Source: Bacteroidales bacterium
Lineage (GTDB): Bacteria > Bacteroidota > Bacteroidia > Bacteroidales > JAAYJT01
Direction of reading: 5' to 3'
Assembly (NCBI GenBank): GCA_014860575.1
Contig: JACZJK010000052.1
Span: 62,001 to 126,000 of the forward strand
Length of the DNA stretch: 64,000 bases
Shown here: in pieces, positions 32,959 through 41,862 of the stretch
How the letters are laid out: every line of letters starts with the position of its first letter
Numbering within the stretch: the stretch's first letter is position 1
Program-made: the position numbers and the translations under genes
Notes under the pieces: model-generated
What the model saw: the letters and a program-made list of their open reading frames with translations, nothing else
Databases searched by the model: none
What the model was told of the DNA's origin: nothing

Positions 32959-35900
32959 ATGAGTTTAAAAGGAAATAAGTTCGGTGCCTTCAAAGGGGTT
33001 TTTACCCCTTCTATTCTCACTATTCTGGGTGTGATTATGTACCTAAGGCTACCCTGGATTGTTGGGGAAGCCGGCCTACTGGCAACCATCGGTATAATCC
33101 TGGTGGCACATCTCATCTCAGTAACTACGGGTTTAAGTGTTGCCAGCATTGCCACTAACAAACGGGTTGAAACCGGTGGCACCTATTTTATGATTTCCCG
33201 TAGCCTTGGCCTTCCCATCGGTGGAACACTTGGCCTGGCTCTCTTTGTTGGCCTTTCGTTCAGCGTAAGTCTTTATCTTATTGGTTTTTCAGAGACCTTC
33301 CTCACCGCATTAGGTCTTGAACCGAGCCTTTATAATATAAGGATTACTGGCACGCTGACGCTGCTGGCTGTAACCATCCTGACTTTCTTAAGTACTAGTC
33401 TGGCGCTGAAAACGCAGTTTATTATCCTCGCCGTAATGGCCCTTTCGCTGGTCTCTATCTTTTTCGGCAGGCATGAGTTTGCGCCTTCCGAACCCTTAAT
33501 AGAATCTGCAACACGCACCTTGCCCTGGATCGCACTTTTTGCAGTTTTTTTCCCGGCTGTAACCGGTTTTGAAGCCGGTGTTTCAATGTCGGGTGATTTA
33601 CGCGATCCCAAATCGTCAATACCAAAAGGAACGATATCTGCTATTTTTGTGGGCTTGATTGTCTATCTCGGACTAGCTTTTTTCTTTTCCTACACTGTTA
33701 ATGGTGAATTGCTAAAAGACTCAACCGTACTTTACCAGATCTCTCTGTTTTCTCCCCTCGTTATTGCCGGAGTTTGGGGTGCAACACTTTCCTCAGCACT
33801 GGGAAGCATTTTAGGCGCCCCACGAATTCTCCAGGCAACGGCTATTGACAGGATCACACCCAAATTTTTCGCAAAAGGTTTTGGAGCCGGCAACGAACCA
33901 AGAAACGCGCTTTACCTGACTTTTCTCATCGCTTTTGGCGGGATCATGATCGGCGATTTGAACGTAATTGCCCGGATTGTTACTATATTCTTTATTATCA
34001 CCTATGGTTTCCTGAACCTGACCTGCGCCATCGAAAATATTGCCGGATCCGATTTCAGGCCAAGTTTTAAAGTTCCGGCATGGGTGGGTTTTCTTGGAGC
34101 TTTTGCTTCATTTATAGTTATGATTCAGCTTGATGTAATAGCAATGCTGGGTGCAACTGTAATTCTTGGGGCATTATTTCTCATTTTGAAGCGGCGCGAA
34201 CTTACCCTCCAATCAGGCGATACTTGGGGCGGCATTTGGTCCTCCCTAGTTAAAATGGGGCTTTACAAGCTTTCTGATCAAAAAGCTATTGAGAAGCACA
34301 ACTGGAGGCCAAACATCATTTTATTCAGTGGCAGTGCCAGTTCAAGGCCTTATTTAATAAGCCTTGCAAGGTCTGTAGTGGGCAGGCTGGGTGTTTTCAC
34401 AAATTTCGAACTCGTTGAAGAAAAGTCGGATCAGAAACATGTAACAAAATCGGGAGCAACCATAGCTACAATTGACAGCGAGGGGAAAAAGGTTTTTACC
34501 CGTCAACTTATTTGCAAAGATATCTATGAAGGAATGAACACCATAAGCAGCGTTTATGGTTTTACAGGTTTTGAACCGAATACAATATTGTTGGGCTGGG
34601 GTAAAACTACAAATGAACCTGAAAAATTTATTGACCTCATTGAGCACTTTTCGAGGACCGATTACAGCCTTGCATTGCTTGGCTTTGATAAAGAGAAAGG
34701 ATTTGGAAATAAAAAGCGAATAGATCTGTGGTGGAATGAAGGCAGCAATAACCTTTATTTTGGCATAACCCTGTTAAAGTTCTTAACATCCGATTCTCAA
34801 TGGCGGCGCGCAAAATTGAGGGTGCTCCTTATCAGCCATGACAGCAGCATCAGTGAGAAAGCTCACTATATTATTAGGCAGATTCTTGATGACAATCGCA
34901 TTGACGGAAATATCAAAATCATTGAAAACAACATCGAAAAGAAACCTTATGATGAAATCATTCATTTCCATAGCGTGGAAGCTGACTTGACAATCCTTGA
35001 TTTCGGTTTGGGCGGCGATGAACCTGACATGAAATCTTTCAATAACCTGAATAAAATTATTAAAGCTTCAGGCACATCGCTGATTATTAAGGCAGGAAAT
35101 GAGTTTGATAGCCTCAGCATTCCGGTAATAAAAGGTATGATTTCCGCAAACGGGCCTATCCAGACTAAAGAACTAACAGTTCCATTGCCTGAACTCCTGC
35201 CTTATCCCAATAAAGAAATTTTGGCCAATGAGTTATATGTTGTGGCTGAAAGCTTTGAAGAAATGCACAGGCAATATGTTCTTCGCCCGCTGGCAGAAGT
35301 TGATGCCGCATTTAAAAATGCATTAAAATCGCTTGCAGACCTCAATGAATGGGCTATGTCCTCGATGGAGAAAGTCCTGAAACAAGAAGATCCTTTGACC
35401 CGTTCAAAAAGCTTTTCAAAGTTATATGGCGATTATCTTTTTAAAGCCGACCGGCTAATTATCTCATTGGAGAAAGAATTGCTACCCGCAATTCGTAATC
35501 ATTTTACTACGGCCACTGCTGATTATCTAAGCCATGCTACCAAGCGACTTGAAAAAGTTCCCGAAAAGATTTCTGTAAGCTACAACCGGGCTGAATTTAA
35601 GATTAACAAATCTGATTTATTCCTGACCCGGTTAAGAAAATTCCGTTTACTGGCGATATCGAGACTTTCCAACCAAAAAGTGACCCACAAAACCCAGCTC
35701 AGACGAATTGAGTCTTTGTTTCTGGTTTCTAAAAGAAAAGAAACCAATTATGAGATTATTCGGGAGCTTGGTATTGCATCATTTTTATTTCTTAGTTCCC
35801 TGAGGCAGAACCTCACAGAAACCAATCAGATTATTCAAAACATAAATAATCACACCAATGATATTGTTTCGGCTTCTCTTGCTATGCAGGAAGCCAAAGA

Positions 35901-38100
35901 TAAACAAACAGAACTTCTCAGACAGATTGGCGATCAAACAGGAAATGCTATAAGTTCATTATCACAGCATATAAGTTCAGAGCTTCAGCTAAGCCTTGAA
36001 AACATCAGCATTATGCTAGGTGATCCATTGTCAGTCAAAGGAATCAGGGCTCAGGAAAAGGATCTTGATAAATGGATTGCAACAAATAGTTTTTCTGCTG
36101 AATCGCATGAAGTGCTTGAAAAAAATCTGCTTTTCTATGTAAATAAAATTCATACTGAGTTTATTCTTCATTCCCTTAAAGCAAGGCTTAAGGCAAAGCT
36201 CTCGAAATACTTCGTGGATCTTGAAATTATGCTCGAAAACAAATTAGGAAAACCATTGCAGGGGATAAAAGATATCATCAGCGATTTTCAACATGAGTTT
36301 AATGAAAATCAGGCGAAGGAATTCTTCGATGTGCTAAAAGATCAGGAACCGATTAACCTTCATCTCTTTTTTGAGCTCTTCTTCAGGGACTTGCAATTAA
36401 TGATTGCAGAACTGCCTTCTGAAATTATCATCACGCATCCGGATTTTATTTCAAGGATCGAAAAAAGAAACTTTGATGAGCACGAAGGTGAACTTGTTGA
36501 ATTACGAAAGCAAACGAACCTTTACATTGGCCGTGATATGATCAATAAGCTCAGGATTGAGCTTGGCAACACAGAATCCAGCCTAGCTGAAATCCACGGA
36601 AACATCAGCGATATATTCCGGCTTGCAATTTTTAATATCGAAAATGTTGAAAAAAACAGCCACGGTGAGATCAGCAGTATTGAAAATAAGCGCATCAATG
36701 ACCTCAATGCTGAGTTGCTTGAGCGTATAGATCAGCAACAAACCAAAGTAAATCAAACCTATTGGCAAACTATAGCAAATATTAACGCCCTGGCTGATTC
36801 ATCATTTGAACCATTGGCTAATCAATTGTTAACCCATGAAGGAAAGGTCATAAAATCGCCGGTGCAAAAAAGCCGAAGCGAAGCAAAGATTTCTGAGCTT
36901 ATGCTTAAGTTCAGGCGAAGTTTTCAAAAGCATTGGGTAAATATTCTCTATACCCAGAGCGAGGGATTGCTCTTTTTCAAAAAGATATCCAAAACCGAAC
37001 CGGATCATAAATTTGTAAACCAGGTAGTTCATGAAATAATTGATACGCTGGTTCCGAACCCGGAAGTAGCGAGGGAAATCCCATACTATTATGCGAACCT
37101 TTTTGCAGGCAATTCAACAGTTAACAAAGAACTATGGGTAGGCATGAACAAACAACGCAACGAAGCAAAATCAGCCGTTGGAAGGTTTCGTAAAGGGTAT
37201 GGAGGTGCGATCCTTATCACAGGTGAAAGGAACTCCGGAAAATCGAGCCTATCCAGGTTCATAGCTCGTGAAGTTTCGGTTGATAACAGGGTTTATGTGA
37301 TCAGGGCGCCCAAAGCTGGTTCAGCAAAGCTTGAAGACTTGCATACTGCAATTCTGTCTGCCATAAACATCAACATGGAGCTCGATTATCTTCTTGATAT
37401 CCAGCAAAGAGACATGATTTTTGTGTTCAACGACCTGGAATTATGGTGGCAAAGAACAACAGACGGACTTGAAGCAATTGAAGAATTGTTCAGGATAATC
37501 GAGAAATTCGGTAAAAAGCATTTATTCATTGTCAACTGCCGTAATTGGACCTATTATTTCCTGAACCGTTTTTATGGCCTCGAAAAGTATTTTCTTGCCC
37601 ACATTGAATGCGAACCATTTGATGCACGTGAGTTAAAAGAAATGATTATGATTAGACATAAGGCTGGTGGCTTGATCTTTAAGATTAACAAAAAAGAAGA
37701 AAGCAATTACAGTCAGTATGATTATGCACAACTTTTTAATCGTTATTTTACACTTAGTGACGGAAATCCAGGATATGCTATCAGGGCATGGATCAACAAT
37801 ATTACCGGCATTAACGGTAAAACTATTGAATTGCGAAAGCCTGTTGTTCCTGATTCGAGCAGCCTGGCAAACCTGAGCCATGAAATGATGCTGGTAGTCC
37901 TTCAGTTTGTTTTGCATCGTAGGTTCACACCTGCAAAGCTTGCAGATGTATTGCACAAAACTGAGCAATATGCATCTATGATGATAGGCGATATGCATCG
38001 TGTTGGCCTTCTGGAAGAAAAATTTCCTGGGGTATTTGCGCTCAACATCGTATTAGAGCCATTTCTGGTGGAAGAGCTAAAACAAAAGAAGTTGCTCTGA
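32959..38100 (+). CDS. Giant fusion: SLC12-like cation-chloride cotransporter plus C-terminal P-loop ATPase
   Basis: A 1713-residue protein. Residues 1-430 form an APC-superfamily transporter of the cation-chloride type: TPSILTILGVIMYLRLPWIV (about 17-36) closely mirrors TM1 of eukaryotic NKCC/KCC. The next 300 residues resemble the SLC12 C-terminal domain (HNWRPNIILFSG near 450, RIDLWW near 592, KLRVLLISHD near 617). Residues about 770-1380 are long helices with coiled-coil character. The last 330 residues are an AAA/STAND-like ATPase with Walker A GERNSGKSS (1422-1430), Walker B IFVFND (about 1487-1492), an RHKAGG segment and a winged-helix-like end. It is the first gene of a probable operon with the MscS-like and CPBP genes. 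The function of the ATPase part is unknown. Confidence 0.85.
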   Translation: MSLKGNKFGAFKGVFTPSILTILGVIMYLRLPWIVGEAGLLATIGIILVAHLISVTTGLSVASIATNKRVETGGTYFMISRSLGLPIGGTLGLALFVGLSFSVSLYLIGFSETFLTALGLEPSLYNIRITGTLTLLAVTILTFLSTSLALKTQFIILAVMALSLVSIFFGRHEFAPSEPLIESATRTLPWIALFAVFFPAVTGFEAGVSMSGDLRDPKSSIPKGTISAIFVGLIVYLGLAFFFSYTVNGELLKDSTVLYQISLFSPLVIAGVWGATLSSALGSILGAPRILQATAIDRITPKFFAKGFGAGNEPRNALYLTFLIAFGGIMIGDLNVIARIVTIFFIITYGFLNLTCAIENIAGSDFRPSFKVPAWVGFLGAFASFIVMIQLDVIAMLGATVILGALFLILKRRELTLQSGDTWGGIWSSLVKMGLYKLSDQKAIEKHNWRPNIILFSGSASSRPYLISLARSVVGRLGVFTNFELVEEKSDQKHVTKSGATIATIDSEGKKVFTRQLICKDIYEGMNTISSVYGFTGFEPNTILLGWGKTTNEPEKFIDLIEHFSRTDYSLALLGFDKEKGFGNKKRIDLWWNEGSNNLYFGITLLKFLTSDSQWRRAKLRVLLISHDSSISEKAHYIIRQILDDNRIDGNIKIIENNIEKKPYDEIIHFHSVEADLTILDFGLGGDEPDMKSFNNLNKIIKASGTSLIIKAGNEFDSLSIPVIKGMISANGPIQTKELTVPLPELLPYPNKEILANELYVVAESFEEMHRQYVLRPLAEVDAAFKNALKSLADLNEWAMSSMEKVLKQEDPLTRSKSFSKLYGDYLFKADRLIISLEKELLPAIRNHFTTATADYLSHATKRLEKVPEKISVSYNRAEFKINKSDLFLTRLRKFRLLAISRLSNQKVTHKTQLRRIESLFLVSKRKETNYEIIRELGIASFLFLSSLRQNLTETNQIIQNINNHTNDIVSASLAMQEAKDKQTELLRQIGDQTGNAISSLSQHISSELQLSLENISIMLGDPLSVKGIRAQEKDLDKWIATNSFSAESHEVLEKNLLFYVNKIHTEFILHSLKARLKAKLSKYFVDLEIMLENKLGKPLQGIKDIISDFQHEFNENQAKEFFDVLKDQEPINLHLFFELFFRDLQLMIAELPSEIIITHPDFISRIEKRNFDEHEGELVELRKQTNLYIGRDMINKLRIELGNTESSLAEIHGNISDIFRLAIFNIENVEKNSHGEISSIENKRINDLNAELLERIDQQQTKVNQTYWQTIANINALADSSFEPLANQLLTHEGKVIKSPVQKSRSEAKISELMLKFRRSFQKHWVNILYTQSEGLLFFKKISKTEPDHKFVNQVVHEIIDTLVPNPEVAREIPYYYANLFAGNSTVNKELWVGMNKQRNEAKSAVGRFRKGYGGAILITGERNSGKSSLSRFIAREVSVDNRVYVIRAPKAGSAKLEDLHTAILSAININMELDYLLDIQQRDMIFVFNDLELWWQRTTDGLEAIEELFRIIEKFGKKHLFIVNCRNWTYYFLNRFYGLEKYFLAHIECEPFDARELKEMIMIRHKAGGLIFKINKKEESNYSQYDYAQLFNRYFTLSDGNPGYAIRAWINNITGINGKTIELRKPVVPDSSSLANLSHEMMLVVLQFVLHRRFTPAKLADVLHKTEQYASMMIGDMHRVGLLEEKFPGVFALNIVLEPFLVEELKQKKLL

Positions 38101-38142
38101 TACACAATGATACATTAATTTGATACAGACAAAATTATTGTT

Positions 38143-38847
38143 ATGAAAAGCATTTTATACCTGGTTGCCGGCGTGGGGCTGTTTATTCTTTTTAACTTAA
38201 GCTTCATGTTATTGCAAAAACTGGCTTATAACAAAAAATCAGTCAGGCTTTTTCTGAGGGTTTTTCCAGTCATTGAGCTTGTTGCCTGGTTAGTTTTTGC
38301 CGTTTTTACGCTTAAAGGTCTGTTGAGTGAAATGGAAGGTTATCAGGAAATCATTATCGTTGTGGTTTCGATAATACTGATAACAATTGGCTGGTACTTT
38401 CTACGCGACTACATTGCCGGCACAATACTTAAAGTTGAAAATGCTTTTGCGGTGAACCAGCAGATTATTACTCCTGAAATTCATGGAACAATCAAGAAGG
38501 TGGGATACCGCAGTCTTGAAGTGGAAAGTGAGTCCGGGCAGTTTTCGAAATTACCCTACAGCCGCTTGTCAGGCCAGATTTTTAGCTTGCAGGCTCCCGC
38601 TGAATCAATTCTCAGTCACGAGCTCACTATGGAAATTCCTTCAACACAGAAGATTGAGAGCATCAAGGAGCAAATTGTAAAGGAACTGTTATTATTACCT
38701 TGGGTTTCGGTAAATCATACACCTGAAATAAAAACAATAAGTGAAACGAACGAAGTAATTACCCTGCGGATAATTTATAGCACATCAAATGAAAATCAAA
38801 CCTCTGTCATCAATCAATACATAAGAAAACGATTCGAAGAAAAATGA
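38143..38847 (+). CDS. Small MscS-like mechanosensitive channel family protein
   Basis: A 234-residue protein with three hydrophobic helices (about residues 3-25, 43-62 and 70-90), then the MscS-type beta domain beginning LRDYIAGTILKVENAFAVNQQI (about 87-108) and GTIKKVGYRSLEVESESG (about 114-131), and a C-terminal alpha/beta domain. The pore helix is shorter and less Gly/Ala-rich than in E. coli MscS, so it may gate differently or act as a regulator. It is 42 bp after the cotransporter-ATPase gene and overlaps the next gene by 4 bp, which links ion transport, tension sensing and the CPBP protein in one transcript. Confidence 0.8.
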   Translation: MKSILYLVAGVGLFILFNLSFMLLQKLAYNKKSVRLFLRVFPVIELVAWLVFAVFTLKGLLSEMEGYQEIIIVVVSIILITIGWYFLRDYIAGTILKVENAFAVNQQIITPEIHGTIKKVGYRSLEVESESGQFSKLPYSRLSGQIFSLQAPAESILSHELTMEIPSTQKIESIKEQIVKELLLLPWVSVNHTPEIKTISETNEVITLRIIYSTSNENQTSVINQYIRKRFEEK

Positions 38848-39467
38848 GAAGGTTCTTACTTGTATCTGAACTTATTGTACTTTTTATCGGCGTGCCATTG
38901 CTGTTTTATTTTGATTGGATCCCCGGGCCAAAGTCCATTCCGTTGCTGCTTGCATTTGTTTATTGTTTGGCCGTTCTTCTCTTGGATAAGAATTTCGATC
39001 GCAAAAAACTCGGCGCTAATCGTTTTCGTGGTTTCAGATGTATCATGGTACGATTTTTCTTCACTGCCGCTTTGCTTACCGTTTACCTGTTGATCTTCGA
39101 ACCCCAAAACCTCTTTGTTATTCCGAAGGAAAAACCCTGGCTTTGGGTGGCCATCATGGTTTTCTATCCTTTGTGGTCGGCCTTGCCGCAGGAACTTATT
39201 TTCCGTGTTTTCTATTTTCACCGATATCAGCAAATCATTCCGAACAAAAAACTGCTCTTGTTTCTGAATGCTTTTCTCTTTGCCTTCATGCATATTATTT
39301 TCAATAACTGGATTGCTTTATTCGGAGGTTTCATTGTTGGTATTTTTTGGGCACAAACCTATTTACGAAACCAATCTCTGCTCACTGTAAGCATTGAGCA
39401 CGCCATTTATGGCAACTTTATTTATACCATTGGCCTAGGGCATTATTTTTATGTGCCTGATTTTTGA
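38844..39467 (+). CDS. CPBP family (CAAX-like) intramembrane protein
   Basis: A 207-residue membrane protein with six or seven hydrophobic segments, of the CPBP/Abi family. The usual first motif EExxxR reads QELIFR (about residues 117-122), keeping the second Glu and the Arg. The second motif is FLFAFMHIIFNNW (about 143-155) with its His, and the third has IEHAIYGN (about 185-192). Two of the three metal/catalytic elements are thus intact and the first Glu is Gln, so protease activity is uncertain. Such proteins often act in envelope maintenance or self-immunity to bacteriocins. Translation is coupled to the MscS-like gene by an ATGA overlap. Confidence 0.82.
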   Translation: MRRFLLVSELIVLFIGVPLLFYFDWIPGPKSIPLLLAFVYCLAVLLLDKNFDRKKLGANRFRGFRCIMVRFFFTAALLTVYLLIFEPQNLFVIPKEKPWLWVAIMVFYPLWSALPQELIFRVFYFHRYQQIIPNKKLLLFLNAFLFAFMHIIFNNWIALFGGFIVGIFWAQTYLRNQSLLTVSIEHAIYGNFIYTIGLGHYFYVPDF

Positions 39468-39628
39468 TGATTTATCAGGATGCGAAAATTTTTCGATCCC
39501 AGTCAAAAACTAAGGCTGAACCATTGCCTCATTTGCCATAATACCAAAGCAGTTTTCAAACAAAACGCTACCAATTACTTTCAAAATATTTCACCTGAAG
39601 TTGTGATTATTTGCAATAAGGATTAATA

Positions 39629-39642
39629 CCTTAACGTTAAGG
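39629..39642. promoter_or_regulatory. 14-bp perfect palindrome upstream of the LRR operon
   Basis: CCTTAACGTTAAGG at 39629-39642 lies 83 bp before the ATG of the first operon gene, in a 258-bp gene-free stretch. It is a good size for a dimeric regulator site; nothing else supports this. Confidence 0.4.
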
Positions 39643-39725
39643 ATGCAATGACTGAGAGGGCAAAGGATTTTAGGGTTTTGACTTCATCGAACAAGCAAGA
39701 CCATTAATATTTAATAATTATAACA

Positions 39726-40448
39726 ATGAACCGGGAAAAAATCAGATTTATGAAAAGCTTATACCAAAACAAACTGGCAGCATGGCTGCCTGTAAACAGA
39801 ATGCTTGTATTTGTACTTGCAGGGTTGTTGGCATTTGGCGGCACTTCCTGTTCGAGCCAGAAACGGCTTGCAAAAAAACATGCTAAGGAAGCACGATTGG
39901 CACAAATCGAACAGGCCAAAGCCGAACTGTTTGAAATTATCAACGACGATGGCTTTTTAGCGCTCGAAGTGAAAGAACGAAAACTACAGGCTGTTAAAGA
40001 CATGAACCTTGATGATAAAGAAATAAACGATCTGATTATCAGGGCTGAAGAGAAACTTGCCCGCGACAGGGTTGAATACCTGAAGAAACAGGAAGAAGAA
40101 GCAAAACGTGCTGAAGAGGAACGTCTGGAGAGAATTCGTCTAGAACAGGAAAAAGCCACAAAATTTAGCCCGCTTCAGAATGCACTTGTTGGAGTTGCTG
40201 CGGCTTCCAACCTCCGTGATGCCAATAGCAGAATAAGTGATGCATTAAAATTGTTTGCCTCACCCGATGTTCCTGTACTGATTCTGATCAGTGAAGAAGG
40301 AGTTGTAAAAGATTACGACCGGCCAACTACAATCCAGAAATACCTGGAACTGTTAAAAGATCAGAAGCGATACAACAACGACATTGAAAGCGTCAAATAC
40401 GATGCTGCCGGAAAAGTCACAGAACTTGAATTAAGAACAAGATATTAA
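39726..40448 (+). CDS. Lipoprotein with coiled-coil, first gene of the exported LRR operon
   Basis: A 240-residue lipoprotein: the hydrophobic core VFVLAGLLAFGGTSC ends in a lipobox (Cys at about residue 42), after an unusually long N-region, so the true start may be the internal ATG of MKSLYQ (residue 9). A charged coiled coil rich in K/E/R/A (about residues 47-150, with KKQEEEAKRAEEERLERIRLEQE in the middle) is followed by a globular end of about 90 residues (DALKLFASPDVPVLILIS..., KYLELLKDQKRYNNDIESVKYDAAGKVTELEL). That tail resembles parts of the next two proteins. No family recognised. Probably at the outer or inner membrane facing the periplasm. Confidence 0.8.
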   Translation: MNREKIRFMKSLYQNKLAAWLPVNRMLVFVLAGLLAFGGTSCSSQKRLAKKHAKEARLAQIEQAKAELFEIINDDGFLALEVKERKLQAVKDMNLDDKEINDLIIRAEEKLARDRVEYLKKQEEEAKRAEEERLERIRLEQEKATKFSPLQNALVGVAAASNLRDANSRISDALKLFASPDVPVLILISEEGVVKDYDRPTTIQKYLELLKDQKRYNNDIESVKYDAAGKVTELELRTRY

Positions 40449-40462
40449 AAACCCGAATAAAG

Positions 40463-41038
40463 ATGAAAACAAGAATATTGCTGATTATCTTCATGTTGGC
40501 CTCACTACCGGTGGTACTGAAAGCCCAGGCTAATGATCTGAGCCCTGCACGCAAACAGGCGATTGATTCACTGGCGCTCGAAAAAGTCAGGGATCTGAGT
40601 AAGTATATTTCAATTGTTGGTAATAAAAACACTCCCTGGGCTGAGGCTAACCGGGTAATTGAACGCACCCTTGAATTGTTCGCCGATGGAAGCCAGATGG
40701 GTGTTTCATCATTGTACCGTCCCGAGATTGCATTCTATAGCGTTCGCGAATACCTTGAAAGGCTCATGGCCTTGAATTACGATAATGTTAAAATTGAATG
40801 GTATGATATTCATTATATCAGCGATCTTGAACGCCAACCCGATGGACGTTATGTTGGTGTGATAACCATTTACCAGATATTTGAAGGTACCGTTGGCGAT
40901 AAAATGGTGTACCGCGATACAACCAAGAAAGACATCACAATTTATGTTGAACGCAAACAAACACAAATTGGTGGGCGGCTCATTGATTTCTGGGATGTAC
41001 TTTTAGGCGATATCAGGGTCACTGAAACAACTCCATGA
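40463..41038 (+). CDS. Exported protein of unknown function, second gene of the LRR operon
   Basis: A 191-residue protein with a signal peptide (about residues 1-22, ending LKAQA). The mature part has ERTLELFADGSQMGVSSLYRP, then REYLERLMALNYDNVKIEWYDIHYI, then a beta stretch with GRYVGVITIYQIFEG and DITIYVERK. The helix-then-curved-sheet pattern suggests an NTF2-like (cystatin/SnoaL-like) fold, by eye only. It begins 14 bp after the lipoprotein gene and its stop overlaps the next ATG (ATGA), so it is firmly part of the operon. Confidence 0.78.
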   Translation: MKTRILLIIFMLASLPVVLKAQANDLSPARKQAIDSLALEKVRDLSKYISIVGNKNTPWAEANRVIERTLELFADGSQMGVSSLYRPEIAFYSVREYLERLMALNYDNVKIEWYDIHYISDLERQPDGRYVGVITIYQIFEGTVGDKMVYRDTTKKDITIYVERKQTQIGGRLIDFWDVLLGDIRVTETTP

Positions 41039-41862
41039 TAAGGTTCGTTTTTTTTGCTTTCTTCTTGCTGCAATGCTTTGTGCTCTCAATGGCACAAAGC
41101 ATTGATAGTTATTTGGGCGATGAAGCCACGCTTTATGCCCAGACCAAACAAGTAAACCAGTTTTTCAGACGCTTTAATGGCGAGGAAGGCTCAAACGGTC
41201 AACGCTATCAACTGAATGATCCCGATTATCGTGATGCTGCAGTGCGGAAAAAGTATCTCCAAATGATCTTTGACCTTGAGAGTCCTTATATTGATAAGAC
41301 CCAGCGCCGCGATTTTATTGAGCAGGTTACAGCCAAATCTGATCCGCTGCTGTTAAACTTTCATACAGGCGATTGGTTTGCTGAAGTCACAACCAGGTTT
41401 ATGTACTATGGCAGAGAAGAAAAAGTAACGCTGTTTCTAAAACTGGAAGAAGAAAACCACGGCTATAAATGGGTCATCACAAATTTATTCTTCAAACCTT
41501 TCCATGAATTATTTATTAATGAAGACGATGGCAAATTGCACTTTCTTCATCCGCTCAGTCATGAGCTTGATTTTATGAACCTGATCAAAGTGTTTAAGGA
41601 AACCCAAAAAGTGGCTAATTATGCAGCAAGTGGTTTTAAACCTGATTATCTCAGTGTGTTTCTTTATGAATTGAAAAGAAACAATTTAACTTTTCAAACT
41701 GTTTTAAACGTGAAATTCCATTTTTTCCAGGTTCCGGGATGGTATTTTGAGCTGTCGGATACACAGCGCAGCGGCCCGAACTCTGGATGGTTAATAAGTA
41801 GCTTGGTTGATATCAGTGAAATAAATAAAGACGATTTGTTGAAATACATATACTATGAATAG
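41035..41862 (+). CDS. Exported protein of unknown function, third gene of the LRR operon
   Basis: A 275-residue protein with a signal peptide (about residues 1-20, ending SMAQ). The mature chain includes a helical start (TKQVNQFFRRFNG), a segment GDWFAEVTTRFMYYGREEKVTLFLKLEEE (about 114-142) that looks like antiparallel strands, and a C-terminal beta part with FHFFQVPGWYFELSD. No family recognised. Both ends overlap neighbours: 4 bp with the previous gene and 8 bp with the LRR gene. Such tight packing implies that the products are made together and probably act together. Confidence 0.78.
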   Translation: MIRFVFFAFFLLQCFVLSMAQSIDSYLGDEATLYAQTKQVNQFFRRFNGEEGSNGQRYQLNDPDYRDAAVRKKYLQMIFDLESPYIDKTQRRDFIEQVTAKSDPLLLNFHTGDWFAEVTTRFMYYGREEKVTLFLKLEEENHGYKWVITNLFFKPFHELFINEDDGKLHFLHPLSHELDFMNLIKVFKETQKVANYAASGFKPDYLSVFLYELKRNNLTFQTVLNVKFHFFQVPGWYFELSDTQRSGPNSGWLISSLVDISEINKDDLLKYIYYE

